Positions 9,313-17,647 of a DNA stretch of 64,000 bases are shown here, piece after piece. Position 1 is the first letter of the stretch; each line of letters opens with the position of its first letter. The DNA is from Leeuwenhoekiella marinoflava DSM 3653 (GTDB taxonomy: Bacteria; Bacteroidota; Bacteroidia; Flavobacteriales; Flavobacteriaceae): assembly GCF_900129005.1 (NCBI RefSeq), contig NZ_FQUN01000004.1:124001-188000 (forward strand), in the 5' to 3' direction. The notes under the pieces were generated by a model. The model saw only the letters and a program-made list of their open reading frames with translations, was not told the DNA's origin and ran no database searches. Position numbers and translations under genes: made by a program.

Positions 9313-10266
9313 TTAACCTTTTAAGATTGAAGAAATCTGATCTGCTAATTCAATACCAATGCGGTCCTGAGCTTCATTAGTCGCAGCACCAATGTGCGGA
9401 GACAAGGAAATCTTAGGATGCATTAGGATTTTGATCTCAGGTTTTGGTTCGCTTTCAAAAACGTCAAGCGCTGCAAAAGCAAGTTTACCAGAGTCTAAAG
9501 CATCAATTAATGCAATCTCATCTACAACTCCACCACGAGCAGCGTTTACAAGAGCAGCACCAGCTTTCATCTTTTCTAATTCAGGCTTACCAATAACATA
9601 TTCCTTCTGAGCAGGAACGTGTAAGGTGATAAAATCTGCTTCTTGTAAAACGTCATCTTTAGACTTGCTTTCAAATTTGAAAGACACTTCCTGGCCGTCA
9701 AAGAAATCAACTTTTACTTCAGCTTTCTCCATATACGGGTCAGAGTAGATCACTTTCATACCTGCACCCAATGCCACTTTAGCGGTAGCCTGACCAATAC
9801 GACCAAAACCAATCACGCCTAAAGTTTTTCCGCGAAGCTCAACACCTTTAGCGTATGCTTTTTTAAGCGCACCAAATTTAGCTTCACCTTCTAACGGCAT
9901 ATTGCGGTTTGCGTCATACAAAAAACGCACACCACCATATAAGTGAGCAAAAACCAATTCTGCAACTGAAGCAGAAGAAGAGGCCGGTGTATTGATCACG
10001 CTGAGACCTTTGTCTTTTGCATATTGAACATCAATATTATCCATACCAACACCACCACGACCTATTAATTTAAGGTCCGGGCAAGCGTCAATAAGTTCTT
10101 TGCGCACTTTTGTAGCACTACGTACTAAAAGGGCATCAACGTTGTTTTCGTTTATATACGTCTCCAGTTGCTCTTGAGCAACTTTTGTGGTAATCACTTC
10201 AAAACCGGCTGCTTCTAAGGCATCAACACCAGATTGAGAAATACCATCATTTGCTAAAACTTTCAT
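9313..10266 (-). CDS. serA: D-3-phosphoglycerate dehydrogenase (short form)
   Basis: First step of serine synthesis, oxidising 3-phosphoglycerate with NAD. 317 residues. The Rossmann loop GFGRIG is at 153-158, the substrate-side GRGGVGMDNID at about 69-79, the catalytic Arg in NAARGGVVDE and the catalytic His in SPHIGAATNEA near the C-terminus. It stops right after the catalytic core: the C-terminal ACT or ASB regulatory domains of long SerA are absent, so serine feedback through ACT is not expected. It follows serC with a 31-base gap, which supports the phosphoglycerate role over other D-2-hydroxyacid dehydrogenases. Confidence 0.93.
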   Translation of the reverse strand: MKVLANDGISQSGVDALEAAGFEVITTKVAQEQLETYINENNVDALLVRSATKVRKELIDACPDLKLIGRGGVGMDNIDVQYAKDKGLSVINTPASSSASVAELVFAHLYGGVRFLYDANRNMPLEGEAKFGALKKAYAKGVELRGKTLGVIGFGRIGQATAKVALGAGMKVIYSDPYMEKAEVKVDFFDGQEVSFKFESKSKDDVLQEADFITLHVPAQKEYVIGKPELEKMKAGAALVNAARGGVVDEIALIDALDSGKLAFAALDVFESEPKPEIKILMHPKISLSPHIGAATNEAQDRIGIELADQISSILKG

Positions 10267-10297
10267 GTTTTAAATTTTAGAATTTTATTTTGGTTTG

Positions 10298-11362
10298 TTA
10301 AGCTTTACGCTCTAGTTCGCTCATTACGTCAACTAAAACACCTACGCTGTGCAATGGAAGTGCGTTGTACATAGAAGCACGGTAACCACCTACACTACGG
10401 TGACCATTAACGCCGCTAATACCTGCCTCTTTAAGCATCGTGTCAAAGGTTTCTTTCAGGTTATCTTCGGTTAAGTTAAAAGTAGCGTTCATTGTAGAAC
10501 GGTCTTCTTGAGCTGCAAAACCGGTGAATAATGGGTTAAGATCTATTTCAGAATAAATAAGTGTTGCTTTTTTCTCATTTTCATCTGCAGCTCCACTAAT
10601 ACCCCCTTTAGCTTTTAACCAACGTAAGGTTAATAAAGAGGTGTAAACAGCAAATACAGGAGGTGTGTTGTACATACTTCCTTTTGAGATGTGTTGCTCG
10701 TAGCTTAAGATATTAGGGATCTGGCGTGTTACCTTACCTAAAACATCTTCTTTTACCACAACAAGCGTTGTACCTGCAGGTCCCATATTTTTCTGAGCCC
10801 CCGCATAGATGATACTGAATTTTGAAAAGTCTAATTCTCTAGAAAAGATATCACTGCTCATATCTGCGATAAGCGGCGCATCTGTAACCGGAATTTCTTT
10901 TAATTGGGTACCAAAAATGGTGTTGTTTGTAGTAAGGTGTAAATAATCTAAACCTTTAGGAATGTCAAATCCTTTAGGAATGTAGTTGAAGTTTTTATCT
11001 TTAGAACTTGCAACTTCTACAACTTCTCCAAAAACTTTAGCTTCTTTAATGGCTTTATCACTCCAGGTACCAGTATTTAAATAACCCGCTTTATTCTCAA
11101 GCAAGTTGTAAGCTGCCATCACAAATTGTTGACTGGCACCGCCTTGTAAAAAGAGTGCTTTATATCCTTTTCCTTCTAGGCCCAAAAGTTCAAGAGCAAG
11201 TTCACGTGCTTCTTCCATCACGTCAACAAAATCTTTACTACGATGTGAAATTTCTAAAAGAGAAAGATCAAGATTGTTGAAATTTAATACTGCGTCAGAG
11301 GCCTGCTTTAGTACTTCCTGCGGAAGAATACTTGGTCCGGCACTGAAATTATGTTTTTTCAT
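10298..11362 (-). CDS. serC: Phosphoserine aminotransferase
   Basis: PLP enzyme making phosphoserine from 3-phosphohydroxypyruvate and glutamate. 354 residues, usual length. Start motif HNFSAGPSILP, cofactor Lys191 in IIYAGAQKNMGPAG, C-terminal NGHRSVGGYRASMYNALP. First gene of serC-serA on the minus strand. Its promoter region (11363-11639) is partly occupied by a dispersed repeat starting 31 bases upstream of the ATG. Confidence 0.96.
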   Translation of the reverse strand: MKKHNFSAGPSILPQEVLKQASDAVLNFNNLDLSLLEISHRSKDFVDVMEEARELALELLGLEGKGYKALFLQGGASQQFVMAAYNLLENKAGYLNTGTWSDKAIKEAKVFGEVVEVASSKDKNFNYIPKGFDIPKGLDYLHLTTNNTIFGTQLKEIPVTDAPLIADMSSDIFSRELDFSKFSIIYAGAQKNMGPAGTTLVVVKEDVLGKVTRQIPNILSYEQHISKGSMYNTPPVFAVYTSLLTLRWLKAKGGISGAADENEKKATLIYSEIDLNPLFTGFAAQEDRSTMNATFNLTEDNLKETFDTMLKEAGISGVNGHRSVGGYRASMYNALPLHSVGVLVDVMSELERKA

Positions 11363-11393
11363 GGATTGAATATTTGGTCTGCTAATTTTGGTT

Positions 11394-11495
11394 TTATTGG
11401 CACCGCCAAAGGGTTTAATACCCGAGGCTTGCCTCGAAATAGTAAATTTGTTTTTAACGAATGCCTCGCGGGCTTGCCCCGAGGTATTTTATTCC
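11394..11495 (+). repeat. Dispersed repeat, copy B
   Basis: Head TTATTGGCACCGCCAAAGGG, then CGAGGC-tt-GCCTCG hairpin, then a second hairpin CCTCG...GAGG around GGGCTTGCCCC. Same element as at 51531, 54367 and 61137, lacking the GGCAGACAGG part. Lies in the serC promoter region. The remaining bases 11496-11639 hold nothing I recognise. Confidence 0.75.
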
Positions 11496-11639
11496 GTTGG
11501 AAAATTACAGCTTTTAGAACAGAATACATAAGATTCCACGCTTATATATGCTGCTGAAACAGCATTGTCAAAAAGCCATGCAAAGATGCTTAAAAGGGAG
11601 CCAATTGAGTCTGATAAATCAATAAATTATTGATAAATT

Positions 11640-12701
11640 CTAGCTAATTTTTAATAAAAACGCAACAGTATCTACACCGTCTGCATAATCATTAAGTTTT
11701 GGCTGTTGTGCTTGTCCAAAAGGAATCTCGTTTTCTGAAAAATCGTCTGCAACAACACATTGAATTTCTGCTTCGCGCTCGCTTAAAAACGTTTGGAGTT
11801 CTGTCTTAGTATTGTAGCGCTCATAAAATACAACCGAAATAGGAGAGGAGAAGTTCTCATCTTCTTTTAAAATCATAAATTCATTATCCAGAATAGGGAA
11901 GAGGCTCATCAAATAGACCGCCTTGTTGTAATCGTAATTATTGGCATATTTATGATGGTTGATGATATCTTTATACTCAAACAGCGCTTTAAAGAACGCG
12001 TCAAAGTTATACGCTTTGGGTACAAAAAGTTTAGAAACACTGCGACATCCCATCCCAAAATAACCGAAGATATCAGCACCTAGAGCAACCAACTGTTCGT
12101 GGGTTTCGTTGCCGGTTAGAACAGACACCGCGTTGCGGTTTTTACGAATGATGTTCGGTTTGTTTTTAAAATAGAATTCAAAATAACGCGCAGTATTGTT
12201 ACTACCGGTAGCGATTACAGCGTCAAATTTTGGAAGGCGCTCCTGAGTAAAGGTGATCCTGTCTTTAAATTGCGGTTCAAGCTGTATCAGCACTTTTGCC
12301 AGAAACGGAAGTAACAATTGATCATCACTAGATAATTTTGCAATGACTTTGTGGCCGGTAATCAAAACACTTAAAAAATCGTGAAACCCAACTAACGGTA
12401 AATTACCCGCCATAATCACGGCTACCTCTTTAGCTTCGGTTTGAGTTATAGCATAAGGCGATAACCAGGTGTGAAGTGATTCTTCTTCAAGATTCTTAGA
12501 CCAGCTTTGTAATGCCTGTAATGTATTTTCAGTAGAGAACCAGGCATTTTGTCGTTTTGAAGTTTCAATAACTGCGTGTAACTTTTCTTTTAAAATTTCA
12601 AAATCAACTAACTGTAAATCGGTTTTTTCGGCGTTAGCCATAAAATCCTTTAAAAATTGTCCGAGGTTTGCGAATGCAGTAATTCTTTGGTTTAAATCCA
12701 T
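11640..12701 (-). CDS. Acyl-CoA reductase (LuxC-like)
   Basis: 353 residues, NAD(P)-dependent fatty acyl-CoA reductase family. Seen: a Rossmann-like aldehyde-dehydrogenase core with VIMAGNLPLVGFHDFLS, ITGHKVIAKLSSDD, ATGSNNTARYFEFYF and the candidate catalytic cysteine in GMGCRSVSKLFVPK. It is somewhat shorter than LuxC. Divergent from the ferredoxin gene 140 bases away, a pairing that I believe is common in flavobacteria. Substrate not readable from sequence. Confidence 0.85.
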   Translation of the reverse strand: MDLNQRITAFANLGQFLKDFMANAEKTDLQLVDFEILKEKLHAVIETSKRQNAWFSTENTLQALQSWSKNLEEESLHTWLSPYAITQTEAKEVAVIMAGNLPLVGFHDFLSVLITGHKVIAKLSSDDQLLLPFLAKVLIQLEPQFKDRITFTQERLPKFDAVIATGSNNTARYFEFYFKNKPNIIRKNRNAVSVLTGNETHEQLVALGADIFGYFGMGCRSVSKLFVPKAYNFDAFFKALFEYKDIINHHKYANNYDYNKAVYLMSLFPILDNEFMILKEDENFSSPISVVFYERYNTKTELQTFLSEREAEIQCVVADDFSENEIPFGQAQQPKLNDYADGVDTVAFLLKIS

Positions 12702-12796
12702 AAATGGTTTGGTAGAGTTATACTCAGGTCTTAATTTTACACCTTAAAAGTTTTAAAGCCTATGTAATTACTAGGATTTATTGTATACTTTTAAAA

Positions 12797-12812
12797 GGCG
12801 CTTTGAAGCGCC
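12797..12812. promoter_or_regulatory. Perfect palindrome in divergent promoter region
   Basis: GGCGCTTTGAAGCGCC, seven-base arms around TG, between the acyl-CoA reductase and ferredoxin genes, 30 bases before the ferredoxin ATG. No U-tract on either side, so it is more like an operator or a 5'-UTR hairpin than a terminator. Confidence 0.4.
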
Positions 12813-12841
12813 AAAATTACGGATAAGAAAACGATTATACT

Positions 12842-13192
12842 ATGGCAATTATAATAACTGACGAATGCATTAACTGTGGGGCTTGTGAACCAGAATGCCC
12901 TAACACAGCGATCTATGAAGGAGCAGATGACTGGCGCTATTCTGACGGGACTGATCTTGAAGGTAAAGTAGTTTTACCTAACGGAAAAGAAGTGGATGCA
13001 GATGAGACTCAAGAGCCCATAAGCGACGAGGTCTACTACATCGCACCAGATAAATGTACAGAATGTATGGGCTTTCATGAGGAGCCGCAATGTGCTGCTG
13101 TATGTCCTGTAGATTGTTGTGTACCTGATGAAGATCACGTAGAAAGCGAAGAAGAACTTCTGGGCAAACAAGCATTTATGCATCACAACTAG
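12842..13192 (+). CDS. 2[4Fe-4S] ferredoxin
   Basis: 116-residue electron carrier. First cluster motif C9-x2-C12-x2-C15-x3-C19-P, second C72-x2-C75-x8-C84-x3-C88-P with two extra cysteines at 92-93. The long spacer inside the second motif marks the Allochromatium-type (YfhL-like) dicluster ferredoxins. An acidic insert separates the two motifs. Cytoplasmic. May donate electrons to an unknown partner; its divergent neighbour is an acyl-CoA reductase. Confidence 0.92.
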   Translation: MAIIITDECINCGACEPECPNTAIYEGADDWRYSDGTDLEGKVVLPNGKEVDADETQEPISDEVYYIAPDKCTECMGFHEEPQCAAVCPVDCCVPDEDHVESEEELLGKQAFMHHN

Positions 13193-13220
13193 ATTTCTAA
13201 GTTAAAATATAACTACTAGA

Positions 13221-13244
13221 GCCCGGTTTTACCGGGCTTTTTTT
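13221..13244 (+). terminator. Intrinsic terminator after ferredoxin
   Basis: GCCCGGT-ttt-ACCGGGC followed by seven T. Strong GC-rich stem 28 bases after the stop. Confidence 0.9.
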
Positions 13245-13354
13245 ATGCAAAACAGGGTGTCAATATGCTATAAACTTGCTATATATAATGTTTTCTTTTA
13301 AAGTGTTTTGTTTTAGATAAGCTTACTATATTTGCGCCTCAAAATTCTGAAGCC

Positions 13355-14449
13355 ATGAAAGCAGGTATTGTAGGATTGCCTAACGTAGGTAAATCAACTC
13401 TTTTTAATTGTTTGTCTAATGCTAAGGCACAAAGCGCAAACTTTCCGTTTTGTACGATAGAGCCTAACGTAGGTGTGGTAAATGTACCCGACCCGCGTTT
13501 ATCTAAATTAGAAGAACTGGTAAATCCTGAGCGTGTAGTTCCTGCTACGGTAGATATCGTAGATATTGCCGGTCTGGTAAAAGGAGCGAGTAAAGGGGAA
13601 GGTCTGGGAAATCAGTTTTTAGCAAACATAAGAGAAACCGACGCTATTCTGCATGTGTTGCGTTGTTTTGATAACGACAATATCGTACACGTTGATAACA
13701 GTGTAAACCCTGTTAGAGATAAGGAAACTATAGATATTGAGTTGCAGTTAAAAGACCTGGAAACAGTAGAGAAGAAGCTTGAGAAAGTAAAAAAAGCATC
13801 GCGTACCGGAAATAAAGACGCTCAGAAAGAAGAGACGGTTTTAGTAAAAATAAAAGAAGCTTTAGAGCAGGGAATCTCCATTCGTGCTATTGAGTTTTCT
13901 GAAGAAGATTATGCTGAATTTGTAAAGCCTTTGCAGTTTATTACCGATAAGCCGGTAATGTACGTGTGTAACGTAGATGAAGGAGCAGCGGTAAGCGGAA
14001 ACGAATATGTAGAACAAGTACGGGAGGCTGTAAAAGACGAGAACGCAGAAGTTTTGGTGCTAGCTGTAGGTACTGAAGCAGATATTAACGAACTGGACGA
14101 TTATGAAGAACGTCAGCTATTTTTGCAAGACATCGGTTTGGATGAGCCGGGTTCTGCAAAACTCATTCGTGCAGCGTATAAATTATTAAAACAACAAACC
14201 TATTTTACAGCTGGCGTAAAAGAAGTACGCGCCTGGACGATCAACATAGGTTCTACCGCACCACAAGCGGCCGGTGTGATCCATACGGATTTTGAAAAAG
14301 GTTTTATTCGTGCTGAGGTTATCGGGTATGAAGATTTTGTAAAATTTGGTAGTGAAGCTAAAGTCAAAGAAGCCGGTAAAATGGGGGTAGAAGGGAAGAA
14401 CTATATTGTTAAAGACGGCGATGTGATGCACTTCTTGTTTAACGTATAA
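13355..14449 (+). CDS. ychF: Redox-regulated ATPase YchF (Obg-like, OLA1 family)
   Basis: 364 residues. P-loop GLPNVGKST at 7-15, then [20 protein letters not shown] and [23 protein letters not shown], and a C-terminal TGS domain (about 280-364: [20 protein letters not shown]). Family members prefer ATP over GTP and bind ribosomes. A TATATTTG -7 box lies at 13327-13334. Single gene with its own terminator. Confidence 0.97.
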   Translation: MKAGIVGLPNVGKSTLFNCLSNAKAQSANFPFCTIEPNVGVVNVPDPRLSKLEELVNPERVVPATVDIVDIAGLVKGASKGEGLGNQFLANIRETDAILHVLRCFDNDNIVHVDNSVNPVRDKETIDIELQLKDLETVEKKLEKVKKASRTGNKDAQKEETVLVKIKEALEQGISIRAIEFSEEDYAEFVKPLQFITDKPVMYVCNVDEGAAVSGNEYVEQVREAVKDENAEVLVLAVGTEADINELDDYEERQLFLQDIGLDEPGSAKLIRAAYKLLKQQTYFTAGVKEVRAWTINIGSTAPQAAGVIHTDFEKGFIRAEVIGYEDFVKFGSEAKVKEAGKMGVEGKNYIVKDGDVMHFLFNV

Positions 14450-14486
14450 GGACTTGGCAGGCTGCAATGCAGTTAGCAGTTTATAA

Positions 14487-14520
14487 AAAATCCCTCTAGA
14501 TTTCGTTTAGAGGGATTTTA
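14487..14520 (+). terminator. Intrinsic terminator after ychF
   Basis: AAAATCCCTCTA / TAGAGGGATTTT, a 12-base perfect stem with a 9-base loop, 38 bases after the stop; works in either direction. Confidence 0.88.
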
Positions 14521-14532
14521 TTTTGGTACGTA

Positions 14533-14814
14533 TTAGACCTTGGTTATCGCTTTGTACCTGTGCGAGATCTTGCGTAAGTATCGCGAATTTGTAGTACGAT
14601 CTACTAAACAGCTTATGCTTTTGATAGCAGGTTCCTGTTTGCTTTTAAGCATTAAAAGATTATTGTTTTCCCCTATAAAAACTGCGATATTTGCTTGTTT
14701 TACTACAGATCTAAAAAGTAGGCCGTTACGGACGTTAATATAGACAGGAGATTTTAGATGTAAGACTATAGATAAAAAAATACCTATCCAAAAGGTGTCT
14801 TTTCTTTTCTGCAT
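14533..14814 (-). CDS. Possible small LytTR-like protein, uncertain
   Basis: An open frame of about 94 codons (a start 9 codons further upstream is possible). The C-terminal 60 residues have a pattern reminiscent of LytTR DNA-binding domains: ANIAVFIGENNNLLML, then an SISCLVDR turn and YLRKISHRYKAI, where LytTR has an F-x-R-x-H-R-S-Y motif. A hydrophobic stretch FWIGIFLSIVL precedes. The 5' end overlaps sequence that recurs at 15689, so the gene may be truncated or chimeric. No good promoter. Real gene status is doubtful. Confidence 0.3.
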   Translation of the reverse strand: MQKRKDTFWIGIFLSIVLHLKSPVYINVRNGLLFRSVVKQANIAVFIGENNNLLMLKSKQEPAIKSISCLVDRTTNSRYLRKISHRYKAITKV

Positions 14815-14879
14815 CCGACAACCGTAGGGAGCCAAATGCACTGTTCTAGAGAGTCTTTAAGCCTTAAAACGACGTAGGA

Positions 14880-15058
14880 GTCTCTTGAGCTAAATCGACG
14901 TTAGGAGATTCACGAGCTCCCGTAAAATAGAAATCACGCGAGCTAAACCGAGGTACGAGGTTCACGAGCTCCCGTAAAATAGAAATCACGCGAGCTAAAC
15001 CGAGGTACGAGGTTCACGAGCTCCCGTAAAATAGAAATCACGCGAGCTAAATAAAATG
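14880..15058. repeat. Tandem repeat with 52-base period
   Basis: The block AGCTAAACCGAGGTACGAGG + TTCACGAGCTCCCGTAAAAT + AGAAATCACGCG begins at 14941 and 14993 and restarts at 15045; an imperfect earlier unit begins near 14888 (period 53). The two central units are identical. Each has the palindrome GAGCTC and near-repeats TCACGAGCT and TCACGCGAGCT. No open reading frame, no unique spacers. Confidence 0.85.
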
Positions 15059-15722
15059 AACAAAACATGATATAAAAAGTATCGTTTCTATTCGTGTTCC
15101 TGTTTTTTTGTCTTGATAGGCAAAGAACCAACCCGTCTGGTCAGCTGGGCAGGAAGATCAAGGCTCACAAGACGATATCTAAATTTTTCGTTCACTGCAC
15201 TGCATGCGCTTAACTCGGCCGGCACACCGGCCTCAAACAGAACCGCCTGCGACGTTTCGCTCACTTCAAATTTGACGATACCTTCTTGTAGTCCGTTTTA
15301 AAAATGTATTGCATAAGAGATTTTAGAAAAAAGAAAGTATTCATACCCGAAGGGTTTAGTTTCCTTTTGGTCAGTATAGTAAGAGTATCCCGTTAAAATT
15401 ATCCTCATCCCCAACCCTTCTCCCAAGAAAAAGAGAGTTTGATTTTAACTCAAATGGAAGTTCTGCTATATTCATACCCAAAGGGTAAAACGAATGCCCT
15501 TCCCTCGGTTCAGAATAGGCGAAGGAAGCTCCGAAGGACAGGAGTGATAGCGACGCGGAACGTACAAGACGGTTTTCGGTCGTACAACGACTTTGTAAAG
15601 CGAGTGCCTTATACCACAAGACTAAATCCAGGATTCAAGACCAACTCTTGAAAATTTAATCTCGATTATCGAGCGAAAAATTTCGAAGCGAGGGTGTCTT
15701 TTCTTTTGTTACTTTTTTTTGG
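15059..15722. other. Gene-free repeat-rich stretch
   Basis: No convincing gene. The motif ATTCATACCC(G/A)AAGGGT occurs at about 15341 and 15472; CCTCATCCCCAACCCTTCTC (15402-15421) is part of the GC-rich palindrome family seen in the arg operon; the stretch 15113-15300 and the GAAGGACAGGAGTGATAGCG stretch near 15533 look like fragments of further dispersed elements. CTCGATTATCGAG at 15660 recurs in part near 63361 and 63950. I read this as a repeat graveyard. Confidence 0.5.
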
Positions 15723-15890
15723 ACAAGACAAACCGAGGGCACGAGGTTCACGAGCACCCGTGAAATAATAATCACGCGAGTAAAGAAAAGTAAAGAATAT
15801 GAATAGAAGTGAAAATTATCAAAATCGATGTTAGGAGGTTCACGAGCTCCCGAGATAATGAGAATGACGCGAGCTAAAGAAAATGAACAG
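15723..15890. repeat. Diverged copies of the 52-base unit
   Basis: Two degenerate copies, CCGAGGGCACGAGGTTCACG... near 15731 and CGATGTTAGGAGGTTCACGA... near 15824. The second is followed by GCTAAAGAAAATGAACAGAA, which mirrors GCTAAATAAAATGAACAAAA after the tandem array at 15046. The two loci are thus paralogous segments. Confidence 0.6.
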
Positions 15891-15920
15891 AACATCCTAT
15901 AAGCATACAAACCTACATCA

Positions 15921-16001
15921 GGAGGCCCACGATGCATTCATTAGAAACAAATTTTCAATTTCGCGGCAAGTCTCAGGGTATTAAACCCTTTGGCGGTGCT
16001 G
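15921..16001 (-). repeat. Dispersed repeat, copy F (reverse orientation)
   Basis: Reads GGAGGCCCACGATGCATTC ... CAGGGTATTAAACCCTTTGG then CGGTGCTGATAAAAAA: the reverse complement of the element at 11394, 51531, 54367 and 61137, with several substitutions. The head abuts a terminator stem, as in other copies. Confidence 0.65.
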
Positions 16002-16003
16002 AT

Positions 16004-16032
16004 AAAAAAGCTCCGTGGTGTGGGGCTTTTTT
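16004..16032 (+). terminator. Terminator-like hairpin next to repeat F
   Basis: AAAAAAGCTCC-gtggtgt-GGGGCTTTTTT, a stem with one wobble pair. No intact gene on either side; probably left over from a lost gene. From here to about 16433 I see no supportable gene (only a short Cys/Gly-rich frame at 16203-16400). Confidence 0.5.
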
Positions 16033-16433
16033 AATCCTATTTGTTCACCTCTTGCCTCAAGATTATTCAATCTCAAAGCAGGTGATGCGAACCTTGAAAC
16101 AGAACCCCGGTTATCTGATACCTAGAACCTAAATAAAACCAGAATACGTATAGATTCAACTAAAGTATAACCACAATAATACCATAATCACCCACAATTT
16201 CTGTGGCAAAGTGTGGTTGCACTGTGGTAGGAGTGTGGTTGCAGTGTGGTAGCACTATGTATCTATCAAGAAGAGAAGTAGGAAATGCCGGGGAGTTTGC
16301 AGGACGGGTTTTTAGTTTAAAAAAGGGAGGTTTTAATCCTGGCAGCGTGATACACCTGGTTTCTAAAGCTGCAAAGGACGATAGCGTTTTAGGAGATTAG
16401 GGAATTCTGTAAACTACTTCTGAGATAAATAGC

Positions 16434-16524
16434 TATTTTTATAAACACCACTTTAAAGTGTTGATATCCCGTAAATTTTGAGGGGATAGGTATATATTTA
16501 GTGTTGATATAACAAGTTGTACCC
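16434..16524 (+). other. attC-like palindromic site, left boundary of the Fic cassette
   Basis: Outer arms TTATAAACAC (16439-16448) and GTGTTGATATAA (16501-16512), inner arms TATCCC (16465-16470) and GGGATA (16483-16488), then the core GTTGTACCC at 16516-16524. GTT plus the next bases is the place where integron cassettes are joined. The same core in reverse, GGGTACA|AC, lies directly after the fic gene, so the gene is bracketed by its own matching half-sites. The stem is imperfect and I cannot score it. Confidence 0.5.
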
Positions 16525-16569
16525 AATTATAAAAACAACATTTTTCTTTCAATTGGAAAAAAATGAGCT

Positions 16570-16588
16570 TACTTTTGATAATATCAAA
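16570..16588 (+). promoter_or_regulatory. fic promoter with overlapping palindrome
   Basis: TACTTTTG (16570-16577) is a full -7 box. TTTGATA-a-TATCAAA (16574-16588) overlaps it and TATCAAATGA repeats again just before the ATG, which suggests an operator for repression. The promoter lies inside the cassette, downstream of the GTTGTACCC core. Confidence 0.5.
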
Positions 16589-16600
16589 TGATAGTATCAA

Positions 16601-17551
16601 ATGAAACCACCATACGAGATTACTCCTACTATTCTAAAATCCATTACTTCAATTTCAGAAAAAATTGGTGCTATTAATGCCAATTATCTTAATAAACCTT
16701 CTCCTAAGCTTAGAAAAGAAAATAAGATTAAAACAATTCATTCCTCTTTAAAAATAGAAGGAAATACCCTTACTGAAGAACAAATAACTGCGCTTCTAGA
16801 ACATAAAAGAATAATTGGTCCTAAAAAGGATGTGAAAGAAGTTCTCAATGCAATAGAAATTTACGAACATCTAGAAAATTACAATGCCTTTGATGAGAAA
16901 TCATTTTTAAAATGTCATAAGCATTTAATGAAAAACCTAATTGAAGATGCCGGTAAATATAGAAAACAAGGAGTTGGCATTATGAAAGGTTCAGAGGTAG
17001 AGCATTTCGCTCCTCCGCATCAAAATGTTCCTTTTTTAATGAAAGATTTATTTGAGTATTTAAAGAAATCAGAAGAAATAGAACTTATTAAATGTTGTGT
17101 TTTTCATTATGAAATGGAATTCATTCATCCTTTCTTAGATGGTAATGGTAGAATGGGACGGCTATGGCAAACCTTAATTTTAATGGAGAAATATCCAATT
17201 TTTGAATATATCCCTTTTGAAACTTTAATAAGCAAAGACCAAGAAAAATACTATGCGGCCTTATCAAAAAGTGACAAAGCAGGAAATTCTACACCATTTA
17301 TTGAATATATGCTTGATGTGATTGAAAAATCATTAAATGAGCTATTGGATTTTAACCAACGTACATTTACAGAAAAAGATAGGCTGGAATATTTTGTTTC
17401 ATTAAATAAAAGAGAGTTTACAAGAAAAGATTATATGGAAATATTCAAGGATATTTCAGGAGCCACTGCTAGTAGAGACCTTAAAAAAGGAGTAGAATTA
17501 AACTTATTTCAAAAAATAGGCGAGAAAAATAAAACAAAATATAAATTATAA
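16601..17551 (+). CDS. Fic family protein (AMP-transferase fold), self-inhibited class II type
   Basis: 316 residues. Fic core HPFLDGNGRMGR at 176-187 with the catalytic His and the GNGR phosphate loop intact. The N-terminal inhibitory helix motif (S/T)xxxE(G/N) is present as SLKIEGN (49-55), so activity should be held off in cis. A Fic_N-like helical region precedes it and a winged-helix-like C-terminus (about 255-316, with SGATASRDLKKG) follows, as in the DNA-binding Fic/DUF4062-type proteins. Likely transfers AMP to an unknown protein. It is the only gene of a cassette bounded by GTTGTACCC and GGGTACA. AT content is higher than in neighbouring core genes, fitting transfer. Confidence 0.92.
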   Translation: MKPPYEITPTILKSITSISEKIGAINANYLNKPSPKLRKENKIKTIHSSLKIEGNTLTEEQITALLEHKRIIGPKKDVKEVLNAIEIYEHLENYNAFDEKSFLKCHKHLMKNLIEDAGKYRKQGVGIMKGSEVEHFAPPHQNVPFLMKDLFEYLKKSEEIELIKCCVFHYEMEFIHPFLDGNGRMGRLWQTLILMEKYPIFEYIPFETLISKDQEKYYAALSKSDKAGNSTPFIEYMLDVIEKSLNELLDFNQRTFTEKDRLEYFVSLNKREFTRKDYMEIFKDISGATASRDLKKGVELNLFQKIGEKNKTKYKL

Positions 17552-17598
17552 CTGGGTACAATCGAGTAGGCGGCCGTGAGCGGTAAGCCCACGGTGCA

Positions 17599-17641
17599 CC
17601 TCTCACACCACCGTACGTACGGGTCTCGTATACGGTGGTTC
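17599..17641 (-). ncRNA. Group II intron domain V
   Basis: Minus strand reads GAACCACCGTATACGAGACC then CGTACGTACGGTGGTGTGAG: a 3-way conserved domain V hairpin with arms CCACCGTA / TACGGTGG. The GAACC...GGTGGTGTGAGAGG frame resembles class C introns. Domain VI and the intron 3' end follow at 17561-17598. Confidence 0.85.
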
Positions 17642-17647
17642 GTTAAA

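Noticed and set aside
14880-15058. CRISPR array
   Set aside because: The units follow each other head to tail with a constant 52-base period and no unique spacers; no cas genes in the window.
14940-15661. Short frames on both strands in the repeat desert
   Set aside because: They follow repeat copies and share no family features.
15932-16132. 66-codon frame as a gene
   Set aside because: Its first half is dispersed repeat F and its middle is the terminator stem.
16203-16400. 65-codon frame as a gene
   Set aside because: Cys/Gly/Val-rich start built on TGTGGTNGCA-like simple repeats, no promoter, no family; only the last 30 codons look protein-like, so I do not support it.
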